From positions 1 through 64,000 of the forward strand of contig JAHBWD010000032.1 of assembly GCA_019637175.1 (NCBI GenBank): a stretch of DNA of 64,000 nucleotides, given 5' to 3'. Source of the DNA: Labilithrix sp. GTDB taxonomy: Bacteria; Myxococcota_A; Polyangia; Polyangiales; Polyangiaceae. The translations under genes and the position numbers were made by a program. The notes beneath the pieces were generated by a model that had not been told where the DNA came from, made no database searches, and worked only from the letters and a program-made list of their open reading frames with translations. Numbering within the stretch: the first letter of the stretch is position 1; the number at the start of each line of letters is the position of its first letter. Shown here piece by piece: positions 42,604 through 50,930 of the stretch.

Positions 42604-43107
42604 CTAATGACGGACAGGCGTCGGCCCGTTGCGGTCCGTCGGCGGGATCGACTGCGAGTCGGGCGATCTCGTCGGGCTCGGCCGCGCCGCGCGGATCGGC
42701 TCGTGACGGCGAACGTCGATGACGCGCGTCTTGCGTGCGGGGAGCGTCAGGGAGATCTCGAGCACGCCGTTGTCGAGGCTCGCGATCGCGCTGTTCACGT
42801 CGACGTCGCGCGGCATCGGAATCCGTCGCACGCACCTGCCGTAGCCGCGCTCGCTCTGGACGACCTCGCCTTCGATCTGCTCTCTCTCCGGGCGGCGCTC
42901 GGCCTCGATGACGAGCTGCTCGCCGTCCGTGCGCACCGAAACGTCTTCGAGCGCGACGCCCGGGAGATCGGCGCGCACGACGAGCTGGCCGGCTCGCTGG
43001 CGGATCTCGACCGGCGCGACCCAGCCGAGAGACCGCGTGATCGTCTCCGGCGCGCTCGCGGTCCTGATCTCGTCGCAGGGGCCGAGCTCCTTGTGTTTGC
43101 CGGCCAT
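42604..43107 (-). CDS. Hsp20/alpha-crystallin small heat-shock protein
   Basis: The 167-residue protein has the alpha-crystallin domain (about 32-125): VEIRQRAGQLVVRADLPGVALEDVSVRTDGEQL, ERRPER, and the conserved A-x-x-x-NGVL-x-I motif (ASLDNGVLEISLTLP). It acts as an ATP-independent holdase. The tail is Arg/Pro/Ser-rich. ATG 43107 was chosen because the strong AGGAGGAG lies directly upstream. The 233-base region upstream has no clear sigma-32-type promoter. Confidence 0.93.
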   Translation of the reverse strand: MAGKHKELGPCDEIRTASAPETITRSLGWVAPVEIRQRAGQLVVRADLPGVALEDVSVRTDGEQLVIEAERRPEREQIEGEVVQSERGYGRCVRRIPMPRDVDVNSAIASLDNGVLEISLTLPARKTRVIDVRRHEPIRAARPSPTRSPDSQSIPPTDRNGPTPVRH

Positions 43108-43340
43108 GGCAGCTCCTCCTTCGCGCGGCGCGGGCATGCGCGTCCGGGGTCGAGAGGGTGCAATCGAGGTGCCCACGCGCGCCGAAGGTGCGCTTTGGAG
43201 GCGGGAAGAGCTGCCTTCGGCTCCTCGCCGCTGATCCCTATAAGAGGAGAGGGGCTGACGTGATTTCAGACTGTTAGCGAGGTGCCAGCGTGTGGCATTT
43301 GCCTTGCTCGTCGTACAGTCTGCGCTAGGGTGCGCGCCGC
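43108..43340. other. Divergent intergenic region, Hsp20 / toroid lipoprotein
   Basis: This is the longest gap in the window. It contains the Hsp20 Shine-Dalgarno, an A/T-rich spot CTATAAGAGG near 43238-43247 that reads TTATAG on the minus strand, and the plus-strand promoter at 43304-43331. I see no RNA gene or further coding region in it. Confidence 0.6.
43304..43331 (+). promoter_or_regulatory. Promoter of the toroid lipoprotein gene
   Basis: TTGCTC (43304-43309) and TAGGGT (43326-43331) are separated by 16 bp. The -10 ends 9 bases before ATG 43341, so the leader should be about 3 bases. This is the best case where both -35 and -10 are visible together with a near-leaderless start. Confidence 0.65.
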
Positions 43341-44468
43341 ATGAACACCCTCCGCAGCGCCCTCCTCGTCGCTCTCCCTCTCGCGGCTTCGGCCGCCTTC
43401 GCGTGCACCACGCAGACGATCATCGAGGAGAAGGCCCCTGAAGGCAGCTCGGGAGGGCCGGCCGCCAACGAGCCGAGCCCGCTCGAAGGCCTCGCGGCCG
43501 ACTGGCAGGCGAAGGCGGCCGCGAACCTCGACGAGCGCGCCGGCACGTGGCTCTCGTCGCCGCCGAAGGTCGCGAACGTGAGCTGCGCGATGTCGTGTCA
43601 CACGACGTTCCCTTATCTCATCGCGCGCTCGTCGCTCGGCGACGCCGCGACGAAGTCGGCCGACACCGCGCGCGCGCGCTTCGTCACGCGCGTGAGCGAA
43701 GCGACGAGCGGCACCGCGATCCCGTTCTACGGCAAGAACGAAGACTCCAAGGTGAAGGAGTCGCACGCGACCGAGGCGGTGCTCAACGCCGCGGCGCTCT
43801 CCCTCGACGATCTCGGCGGCGGAAACCCGCTCAGCGCCGACGCGAAGAAGGCGCTCGATCGGATGTGGGCGCAGCAGAGCGCCGACGGATCGTGGGCGTG
43901 GCTCGAGTTCGGCCTCGAGCCGTGGGAGGCGCGCAACGACTGGGGCGCCGCGCTCGCCGCGCTCGTCGCCGGATCGATCCCCGAGAATTCGTCGGCCGGC
44001 CAGGCCGCGGGCACCGCGAAGGTCATCAGCTACCTCAACGGCCGCCTCTCCTCGATGGCGTTCCACGACAAGGTCATGGTTCTCTGGGCGAGCGGCAAGC
44101 TCCAGGGCCTGCTCGATCAGGCGAAGGCCGACGAGATCGTCGACGCGCTCTCCGCCAAGCAGCTCGACGACGGCGGCTTCTCGCTCGGATCGTTCGGCAA
44201 GGGCGACATCGCGAGCAAGGGCGCGAAGCAGAGCGACGGCTACGCGACCGCGCTCGCGGTGCTCGCGCTCTGCCGCGGCTCGGCGGAGAACGCCAAGCGC
44301 CCCGACGTGAAGAAGGGCCTCGCGTGGATCGCGCAGAACCAGGCGGCCGACGGCTCGTGGCCGGGCCGCTCGGTCAACTCGACGTCGCAGCGCGCGGCCG
44401 GCTTCATGACCGACGCGGCGACGTCCTACGCGACGCTCGCGATCACGCAGTGTGGCATGGCGAAGTAG
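43341..44468 (+). CDS. Toroid-fold (prenyltransferase/squalene-cyclase-like) lipoprotein with CX3CH motif
   Basis: The 375-residue lipoprotein (lipobox ending AFAC) contains an alpha/alpha-toroid with at least three QW-type repeats (QQSADGSWAW, KQLDDGGFSLG, QNQAADGSWPG). Near the N terminus is NVSCAMSCHTTFPYLIAR, with C82, C86 and H87. Related toroid proteins of planctomycetes and acidobacteria carry CxxCH-TxxPY, a probable heme c motif; here one residue is inserted (CX3CH). It may bind heme covalently, or the motif may have another use. No DxDD cyclase motif is seen, so triterpene cyclisation is not indicated. Confidence 0.82.
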   Translation: MNTLRSALLVALPLAASAAFACTTQTIIEEKAPEGSSGGPAANEPSPLEGLAADWQAKAAANLDERAGTWLSSPPKVANVSCAMSCHTTFPYLIARSSLGDAATKSADTARARFVTRVSEATSGTAIPFYGKNEDSKVKESHATEAVLNAAALSLDDLGGGNPLSADAKKALDRMWAQQSADGSWAWLEFGLEPWEARNDWGAALAALVAGSIPENSSAGQAAGTAKVISYLNGRLSSMAFHDKVMVLWASGKLQGLLDQAKADEIVDALSAKQLDDGGFSLGSFGKGDIASKGAKQSDGYATALAVLALCRGSAENAKRPDVKKGLAWIAQNQAADGSWPGRSVNSTSQRAAGFMTDAATSYATLAITQCGMAK

Positions 44469-44477
44469 GACGACGCT

Positions 44478-45593
44478 TCAGCGGGCTTCCGCGCAGCAGC
44501 GGAAGCCCGTCGAGTAGTCGTGGTAGTCGTGCGCGTGCGCGACCGTGCGGTAGTTGCAGCCGTCGCCGTTGATCGTCGTGTCGAGGTAGTAGCCGCCGGC
44601 GAACGTGCCGTGCGCCAGCGCGGGATCGGTCGCGACCCACTCGTGGAGGTTGCCGACCATGTCGAAGACGCCGTAGTCGTTGACGCACTCGGGGTGATCG
44701 CCGGTCTTCGAGAGCGCGCCCTCGACCTGACCGAGCGCGGGATCGTTCAGCTTCGCCCACACGCCGGGATCGACCGACGCCGGTCGCGTGCTCTTCTTGC
44801 CCGTTCGCTTCGTCGCGGCATGCGGTGAGACGGGAGGCGCGCCTTTCTTGGGCGCGCGCTTGCTCGGCTTTCCGGCGGGAGAAGGCTTCGCCGGCTTGGC
44901 CGGCGGGCGCGCGCGCGTCGACTGCGCCGCGCGGCCCTTCGTGACGTGCGCGCGCTTTCCGCCCTGCGCTCGGTCCTTCGTGGGAGCAGGCGCGGCGGGC
45001 GTCGACGCGGCGACGGCCTTGGCACCGAAGACCGCGATCACCGCGCTCTTGCCCGTGTCGTGACACGTCCCCGGGCGGCGCGCGTTGCCGTAGGGGAACG
45101 TCGTCTTCGAAGGGCCTGCGCAGGCGAGCTTCCACTCTTCGTGCGTGCAGAGTCGCTTGCTCGACGCCGCGCACGCGTCTCGCGCCTGCACCTCGCTGAT
45201 GAAGCCCTGGGGGAAGACGCCGGGCTCGCTCACGGCGCGGACGTCGTGCCCGTCGACGGGCAGGTAGTGCGCGTAGGGCTGCTCGCTGCCGTCGGCCGTC
45301 ACCTCGACGAGCGACGCCTCGTACTTGTCGACGCAGAAGCGCCTGCCGTCGCTCTCGACGAGCGCCATCTGCGGAGGGCACGGCCCGCTCGCGACGGACT
45401 CGCTCGGCTCCGCTTCTTCGGGCGCTTCGGCGCCTGCGTCGTCGTCGTCGTCGTCGGCCTCCGCTTCTTCCGCCGGGTCGCTCGCGACCGGCGGCGTCTT
45501 CACCGCGCTCGCGCGCGGCCCCGCGCGGCACGCCGCGCTCGCGACCGCGACCGCGAGCGCGAACGCGAGGACGTGGCGGGCGGGGGAGCGCAT
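44478..45593 (-). CDS. FGE-sulfatase-fold lipoprotein with a long K/P/A-rich insert
   Basis: The 371-residue lipoprotein (signal ending VASAAC) has an acidic spacer (a run of Asp near residue 50), then the formylglycine-generating-enzyme fold split by an insert. Before the insert are FCVDKYEAS and SKRLCTHEEWKLACAG. After it are FDMVGNLHEWVA, AGGYYL and STGFRCCAEA. The insert (about residues 195-280) is rich in Lys, Pro, Ala and Arg and is probably disordered. As in the first FGE-like protein, the catalytic CxxxxC pair after GG is missing. Its partner and function are unknown. Confidence 0.83.
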   Translation of the reverse strand: MRSPARHVLAFALAVAVASAACRAGPRASAVKTPPVASDPAEEAEADDDDDDAGAEAPEEAEPSESVASGPCPPQMALVESDGRRFCVDKYEASLVEVTADGSEQPYAHYLPVDGHDVRAVSEPGVFPQGFISEVQARDACAASSKRLCTHEEWKLACAGPSKTTFPYGNARRPGTCHDTGKSAVIAVFGAKAVAASTPAAPAPTKDRAQGGKRAHVTKGRAAQSTRARPPAKPAKPSPAGKPSKRAPKKGAPPVSPHAATKRTGKKSTRPASVDPGVWAKLNDPALGQVEGALSKTGDHPECVNDYGVFDMVGNLHEWVATDPALAHGTFAGGYYLDTTINGDGCNYRTVAHAHDYHDYSTGFRCCAEAR

Positions 45594-45650
45594 GAAGGAG
45601 CTTTAATTTCGCGTCGGAGAAGACGCAACTCCTTCGCGCGGGGCATGCCC

Positions 45651-45656
45651 TAGACT
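45651..45656 (+). promoter_or_regulatory. -10-like box (TAGACT) for the esterase lipoprotein gene
   Basis: TAGACT ends 7 bases before ATG 45664, consistent with a leaderless mRNA, although a purine run (GAGGGG) also abuts the ATG. Confidence 0.45.
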
Positions 45657-45663
45657 CGAGGGG

Positions 45664-46584
45664 ATGAGACTTCTCTTCCACTGGCCCGCGTGGGGCGCGT
45701 GCCTCGCCGTCCTCGTCGCGGTCACGGCGGCGGCGTGCTCGAGCGAGCCGGCCTCCGAAGGAGCGCCCGACGGGGGGCCGAATCCGGACGGCGACGCCGC
45801 CCGTGGAGACGGCCCGGCCCTCCCGGGCGACGACGCCTCGGCGCCCGCGGACGGCGAGGCGCCGTCGAAGGTCGACGTCACCAACGAGACGGTCGACGTC
45901 GACGGACGCCCCCGCGACTACGTGCTCGCGGTGCCGAAGACGTACGCGGCGTCGCGATCGTATCCGCTCGTCATCGCGTTCCACGGCGACGGCTTCAACG
46001 GCCCGTCGTTCCGAAACTATTTTCGCATCGACAACGAGACCGGCGACGACGCGATCGTGACGTGGCCGACGGGCAACGACTGGGATCTCTTCACCGACTA
46101 CGACGTGAACAACGACCAGAAGCTCGTCGAGGCCGTCATCCTCGCGATCAAGAGCAAGTACAACGTCGACGACGCGAAGATCTGGGGCGTCGGATACAGC
46201 AAAGGGGGCTTTCTCGCGAGCGAGATCGCGTGCCACAAGCCGGGGCTCCTCAAGGCGATGGCGATCCACGCCGGAGGCGCGCCGCAAGAGCCCAACGGAG
46301 CGAACGGCTACCCGCTCTGCCCGAGCGCGATCGGCCTGCCCGTGCTCGTCTCACACGGCACGCTCGATCCGCAGTTCGGCGGCGGCGACTACGCCGCCAA
46401 CTACTGGGCGCTCGTCGCCGGCTGCGGAGACACGCGCAGCGCGACGACGCCTTCGCCGTGTCAGAAGCACGACGGCTGCCCCGCGTCGAGCCCGGTGCTG
46501 TTCTGCCCCGTCGACGGGCTCCGCCACGTCCCGCTCTGGAGCGAAGCCGCGAAGGTGTCCTGGGCCTTCTTCACGTCGCTCTGA
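45664..46584 (+). CDS. PHB-depolymerase/feruloyl-esterase-like lipoprotein
   Basis: The 306-residue lipoprotein (lipobox AAAC) has a Gly/Asp/Pro-rich spacer and then an alpha/beta hydrolase domain of the LpqC/Esterase_phb type: YPLVIAFHGDG, GVGYSKGGFLAS (Ser nucleophile; Lys replaces the usual Met or Gln), LVSHGTLDPQF and a probable catalytic His in GLRHVPLW. Four cysteines near the C terminus probably form disulfides. It should act on polyester or carbohydrate esters outside the cell. A terminator follows at 46590-46620. Confidence 0.87.
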   Translation: MRLLFHWPAWGACLAVLVAVTAAACSSEPASEGAPDGGPNPDGDAARGDGPALPGDDASAPADGEAPSKVDVTNETVDVDGRPRDYVLAVPKTYAASRSYPLVIAFHGDGFNGPSFRNYFRIDNETGDDAIVTWPTGNDWDLFTDYDVNNDQKLVEAVILAIKSKYNVDDAKIWGVGYSKGGFLASEIACHKPGLLKAMAIHAGGAPQEPNGANGYPLCPSAIGLPVLVSHGTLDPQFGGGDYAANYWALVAGCGDTRSATTPSPCQKHDGCPASSPVLFCPVDGLRHVPLWSEAAKVSWAFFTSL

Positions 46585-46589
46585 CGCTC

Positions 46590-46620
46590 AGGGTCTGACG
46601 ACAAATGGTCGTCAGACCCT
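46590..46620. terminator. Bidirectional hairpin terminator
   Basis: Perfect 13-bp arms (46590-46602 and 46608-46620) surround the loop AAATG, 5 bases after the esterase stop and 34 bases before the stop of the convergent membrane-protein gene. The stem is strong, but there is no long T tract. Confidence 0.82.
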
Positions 46621-46654
46621 TGCCTCGTTCCGACGCGCTCGAAGACTCGCGCTC

Positions 46655-48421
46655 TCACCGGACGTTCCGATAGCCCGCGCTGTCGGCCGACCAGCTCTCC
46701 GCGTTCGGGACCGTGAGCAGCTCTTCGAGCGAGCGCTCGTTGGCGACGCGCGAGATCTCGAGCAGGACCTGGCGCGCGGCCGTCTTGTCGACGGAGCCGA
46801 GCGTGCTCTCGATCTCGGGCGCCGCGGCGTCGAGCGCGGCGAGCGCGCGGCGGCTCGCGACGTCGCGCTCGCGCCAAGAGGCCTGCGCGGAGGTCGCGTC
46901 GCGCAGCCTCGCGCGCTCGGCGTCGAGCAGCGCGGCGACGCCCTGGCGCACGCGCACGTCGGGGTGATGCAAGAGCGGCACGAGCTCGCCCGCGCTCTCG
47001 GTCGACTTCGACTGGCTGAACATGTGGAGCACCGGCCGGTACTCGCCGCTCTCGATGCGCGCGACGTTGATCCGCGCCGAGAGGTAGTAGGTGGGGAAGA
47101 CCGCGTAGAGCACCGCGACGAGCGCGAACGCGTCGAGCTGCCGGCGGACGAGCCACGTGAGCGTGCGGCGGTGCTTCAACTTCAGGGCGACCGCGATCAC
47201 GCCCGCGACGACCAACGTGGTGCCGAGGATCCCGACGATGCGCAGGTCCGAGAGCCCGCTCGTCGCGATGTGGATCGCGATGCGCCGGTAGGTCCCGAGC
47301 GCGAGGACGAGGCCTTGACCCATCCACACGTAGGCGAGCGTCCGCGTCGTCTTCGCGCGCGCGTCGTGCGCGAGCGCGCCGCGGAACGTGACGCCGATCA
47401 CGCCGGTCAGCATCACGAGGGCGACGGTCAGCCAGAAGGCGCCCTGGTGCGCGTACTGCTGCGAGCGCATCCCCGCGGGCGGGGCTCCCGCCCAGAGGCA
47501 GGCTGCGTCGAGCGCGTTGTAGGCGAAGAAGAGCACGTTGACCGCCGCGAGCGCGTTGCGCGCGACGAGCAGGCCCGTCGCCGAGGCCTCACCTTCTTCG
47601 GAGGCCGACTCCGTCCCCTGCGCGAGCCGACACGCGGGTCGAAGGAGCGCGCACGCGCCGGCGAGCGAGAGGATCCAGAGCACGACACGCACCGGCGAAG
47701 GCACGCCGACGACGCTGCCGATCGCCTTCCACGCGACGTCGACGCCGTGCGCGACGATCGGGTTGGCGAGCGCGAAGACGCCGAGGAAGACGGCGCTCAG
47801 CGCGAGCGGCACCACGATCGGCAGGACGGACACCTTGCCGACGCGCGTGCGCGAGGTGATCTTCCGCGCGCCCGCGATCGCGGCGCCGATCCGTGAGGGG
47901 AGCTTGCCGATCGCAGACAGCGCGGAGACCATGGCCTCGGGGAGGAAGGTGCGCCGGGCGCGCAGGCCGAGCGCGAAGAGCACGAGGAGCGCGAGACCGG
48001 AGAGCGCGGTGCCGCCGCTCGGCGCCAGCGCGCTCTTGGCGGCGACGGCCAAAAGGAGCGCGGTCGTGACGGCCAGGCGCATCGAGGTGCGGCGCGCGCG
48101 CGCGGCGGCGAAGATCGCCGCGGGGACGGCGGTGAAGAAGAGCGCCATCCCGTACCCCCCCGACGCGAGGCCGCTCTTGCCCCACATCGCCAGATCCGCG
48201 ACCAGCGCGATCGCCAGCGCCGCGCCGAGCTCGCGACCGCGGAACGGCGCCGGCTTCGAGGCAGGCCGCGGCGGCGGCGGAATCCACACCTGGGCGGGGC
48301 GATACGGCGTCGGGTAGGCCGTCGCGCCCGGGGGATAGGCGAGCAGGTTCGGCGCGACGTTCGGGGCCATCGTCCCCTCACGCGGGGGATCGGGCGCGGC
48401 GACGACGGGTGCATTGTCCAT
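46655..48421 (-). CDS. DUF4173-like multipass membrane protein
   Basis: The 588-residue protein has a Pro-rich cytoplasmic N terminus (about 60 residues) and about ten membrane helices. It includes the conserved-looking segment NVLFFAYNALDAACLWAG ... YAHQGAFWLTVALVMLTG, which resembles DUF4173/DUF4153 proteins. The last 120 residues are a soluble helical domain with a HEAT-like segment (LLHHPDVRVRQGVAALL). The role is unknown. It is transcribed alone and converges on the esterase gene across a terminator. Confidence 0.8.
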   Translation of the reverse strand: MDNAPVVAAPDPPREGTMAPNVAPNLLAYPPGATAYPTPYRPAQVWIPPPPRPASKPAPFRGRELGAALAIALVADLAMWGKSGLASGGYGMALFFTAVPAAIFAAARARRTSMRLAVTTALLLAVAAKSALAPSGGTALSGLALLVLFALGLRARRTFLPEAMVSALSAIGKLPSRIGAAIAGARKITSRTRVGKVSVLPIVVPLALSAVFLGVFALANPIVAHGVDVAWKAIGSVVGVPSPVRVVLWILSLAGACALLRPACRLAQGTESASEEGEASATGLLVARNALAAVNVLFFAYNALDAACLWAGAPPAGMRSQQYAHQGAFWLTVALVMLTGVIGVTFRGALAHDARAKTTRTLAYVWMGQGLVLALGTYRRIAIHIATSGLSDLRIVGILGTTLVVAGVIAVALKLKHRRTLTWLVRRQLDAFALVAVLYAVFPTYYLSARINVARIESGEYRPVLHMFSQSKSTESAGELVPLLHHPDVRVRQGVAALLDAERARLRDATSAQASWRERDVASRRALAALDAAAPEIESTLGSVDKTAARQVLLEISRVANERSLEELLTVPNAESWSADSAGYRNVR

Positions 48422-48441
48422 GGAGCGTGTGACGCTCGAGA

Positions 48442-48469
48442 GGCGGCGGCCATTGCCGGGGCCGCCGCC
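48442..48469. repeat. GC-rich inverted repeat upstream of the multipass protein gene
   Basis: Perfect 10-bp arms GGCGGCGGCC / GGCCGCCGCC with an 8-base loop lie 20 bases upstream of the minus-strand ATG at 48421. This could be a leader hairpin or simply a product of GC-rich sequence. Confidence 0.45.
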
Positions 48470-48520
48470 CGCGGCCGACCGCTCACCCCCCGTTCGCGAC
48501 CGTTCGCCCGATGTGCAACA

Positions 48521-48539
48521 GGATCGACTTTCTCGATCC
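48521..48539. promoter_or_regulatory. Inverted repeat upstream of the SNF2 gene
   Basis: Perfect 7-bp arms GGATCGA / TCGATCC flank CTTTC, ending 10 bases before the Shine-Dalgarno TAAGGAG (48549-48555). It could be an operator or a 5-prime leader hairpin. Confidence 0.5.
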
Positions 48540-48559
48540 GTTGTGATCTAAGGAGCTTC

Positions 48560-50845
48560 GTGCCCATTCTTCACGGCGTTCGCTTCGCTGAAGATCGGAT
48601 CTCGTCACACATCCCCGCTGCTCCGCCGAGCGGCGTCCACCCGGCGCGCAGCGGAAGCGCGGCGCCGTCGGTGCGGCTCTTCGCCGACGAGGTCGTGATC
48701 CACAAAACGGAAGGTCTCGAGTCGATCTACGAGACGGTCCGCGTGCCGCTGCTCTCGCTCGTCGCGCTGGGCGACGACACGGGCGCGCGCCGGCTCCTCG
48801 AGAGCTTCGGCGCCGTTCCCCTCGACTGCCTCGACGACTGGGCGCCCTCGGTCGACGCCGACTACGCGATCCGCTGCGAGGGCAACGTGCACGACTTCTG
48901 CGCGTTCAGCGCGTACGTCGTTCCCCAGCTCCGCGCCCTCGGGTGGGTCGTCGAGATCGCGGAAGACTATCCCTTCCGCGTCGTCGAGGAAGACAAGAGC
49001 TGGTACGCGCACGTCTCCCCCGACGAGCAACGCCCCGACTGGTTCGGCCTCGAGCTCGGGATCGATCTCGACGGGCGCCGCGTGAACCTCTTGCCCGCGC
49101 TCCTCGAGCTCCTCGAGCGCGCGAGCGGCAAGGGCCTCGGCGAGCTCGCGAGCGCCGCGCGCAAGTGCGTCGCGCTCCCCGTCGGCGCCGGCCTCTATCT
49201 TCCGGTGCCCGCCGAGCGCGCGCGCGCGCTGCTCCGCGTCCTCGCCGAGCTCTGGGAGGGCCAGGCGGCGAACGGCGGCCGCATCGCGTTCCCCAAGGAG
49301 CGCGCGCCGGCGCTGCTCGCGCTCGACGAGGCCTTCGCCGGCGCGACGCTCTCCACGACCGGCGACGGCCGTGCGCGCGCGTGGGCCGAGAAGCTCGTCA
49401 CGCCGCCCGCGGCCGACGTCGCCCCGCCGCGAGGCCTGTGCGCCGAGCTCCGCCCGTACCAGATCGAGGGCCTCGCGTGGCTCCAGAACCTCCGCGAGCG
49501 CGGCGTCGGCGGCATCCTCGCCGACGACATGGGCCTCGGAAAGACGCTCCAGACGATCGCGCACCTGCTCGCGGAGAAGGAGTCGGGTCGCCTCGATCGC
49601 CCCGCGCTCATCGTCGCCCCGACGTCGCTCGTCTCCAACTGGGAGCGCGAGATCAAGAAGTTCGCCCCCTCGCTCCGCGTGCACGTCTTTCACGGCGGCG
49701 ATCGGCACGCGTCGTGGAGCGAAGCGGCGGGCGCCGACGTGGTCGTCACGACCTACCCGATCTTGTGCCGCGACGAAGAGCTCATCGTCAAGGACCCGTA
49801 CTACATCGTCATCCTCGACGAGGCGCAGACGATCAAGAACATGCGCAGCCGCGCGCACGCGGCCGCGCGCGCGATCGACGCCGAGCACCGCCTCTGCCTC
49901 TCGGGCACGCCGATCGAGAATCACCTCGGCGAGCTCTGGGCGCTGCTCGACTTCGTCAATCCGGGGCTCCTCGGCGACGAGCTGCACTTCGGCCGCTTCT
50001 ATCGCGTTCCGATCGAGAAGCTCCGCGACGAGGAGCGGCTGCTCGCCCTCCGCGAGCTCGTCTCCCCGTACATCCTGCGGCGGAACAAGCGCGACGTCGC
50101 CAAGGAGCTGCCGCCGAAGACGGAGGTCATGCGCCCCGTCGAGCTGCGCGGCGGCCAGCGCGAGCTCTACGAGAGCATCCGCGTCGCCGCGCACGCCGAG
50201 GTGCGGCGCCTCATCCGCAAGAAGGGCCTCGCCGCCTCGACGGTGCCGATCCTCGGCGCCCTCACGAAGCTCCGTCAGGTCTGCTGCGATCCGCGCCTCG
50301 TGCGGATGAGCGAGGCGGGCGCCGTGCGCGGCTCGGCGAAATACGACATGTTCTTCGATCTGCTCGACAAGCAGCTCGAAGGCGGTCATCGCATCCTCGT
50401 CTTCTCCCAGTTCACGAGCATGCTCGCGTTGCTCGCGCGCGGGCTCCGCGAGCGCGGCGTGCCCTACGCCGAGCTCACCGGCGCCACGATCGATCGCGCG
50501 GCCGCCGTCGATCGCTTCGAGGGAGGCGCCGCGAGCGTCTTCTTGATCAGCCTCCGCGCGGGAGGCACCGGGCTCACGCTCACGAGCGCCGACGTCGTCA
50601 TCCACTACGATCCTTGGTGGAACCCCGCGGTGCAAGCCCAGGCGACCGATCGCGCGTACCGCATCGGTCAGAAGAAGCCGGTGCTCTCGTACCACCTCTT
50701 CGCCGCGGGGAGCGTCGAGGAGCGCATCCTCGGCCTGCAGCGAAGCAAGCGTCACGTCGCCGACGCGATCCTCGGGAGCGGAACGGCGCAGGGCTCGCTC
50801 ACCGAAGACGAGGTCGACGTGCTCTTCGCGCCGCTCGGGGCGTAG
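48560..50845 (+). CDS. SNF2-family helicase/ATPase
   Basis: The 761-residue protein has an N-terminal region of about 290 residues, as found in bacterial SNF2 proteins but without a SWIM zinc finger. The ATPase follows: LRPYQIEGLAWL, Walker A DDMGLGKT, Walker B DEAQ, SGTPIEN, then the second lobe with ILVFSQFTSM, SLRAGGTGLTLTSA and DRAYRIGQ. It should translocate on double-stranded DNA and may remodel nucleoprotein or RNA polymerase complexes. GTG 48560 follows TAAGGAG by 4 bases. It is the first gene of a plus-strand run with a barrel protein and a radical SAM protein. Confidence 0.93.
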   Translation: MPILHGVRFAEDRISSHIPAAPPSGVHPARSGSAAPSVRLFADEVVIHKTEGLESIYETVRVPLLSLVALGDDTGARRLLESFGAVPLDCLDDWAPSVDADYAIRCEGNVHDFCAFSAYVVPQLRALGWVVEIAEDYPFRVVEEDKSWYAHVSPDEQRPDWFGLELGIDLDGRRVNLLPALLELLERASGKGLGELASAARKCVALPVGAGLYLPVPAERARALLRVLAELWEGQAANGGRIAFPKERAPALLALDEAFAGATLSTTGDGRARAWAEKLVTPPAADVAPPRGLCAELRPYQIEGLAWLQNLRERGVGGILADDMGLGKTLQTIAHLLAEKESGRLDRPALIVAPTSLVSNWEREIKKFAPSLRVHVFHGGDRHASWSEAAGADVVVTTYPILCRDEELIVKDPYYIVILDEAQTIKNMRSRAHAAARAIDAEHRLCLSGTPIENHLGELWALLDFVNPGLLGDELHFGRFYRVPIEKLRDEERLLALRELVSPYILRRNKRDVAKELPPKTEVMRPVELRGGQRELYESIRVAAHAEVRRLIRKKGLAASTVPILGALTKLRQVCCDPRLVRMSEAGAVRGSAKYDMFFDLLDKQLEGGHRILVFSQFTSMLALLARGLRERGVPYAELTGATIDRAAAVDRFEGGAASVFLISLRAGGTGLTLTSADVVIHYDPWWNPAVQAQATDRAYRIGQKKPVLSYHLFAAGSVEERILGLQRSKRHVADAILGSGTAQGSLTEDEVDVLFAPLGA

Positions 50846-50930
50846 GCGCGATTCTTACGGCAGGATTAAGAGTTCGTCATCTTCGCGCGCGGCGGCGCCG
50901 CGATCGCGCGGGCGCTGATACGACGGTTCG

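Noticed and set aside
43230..43275. Sigma-32-type heat-shock promoter upstream of hsp20
   Set aside because: CTGAAA and CCCCT segments occur but the spacing and sequence are too far from the consensus, so I do not annotate it.
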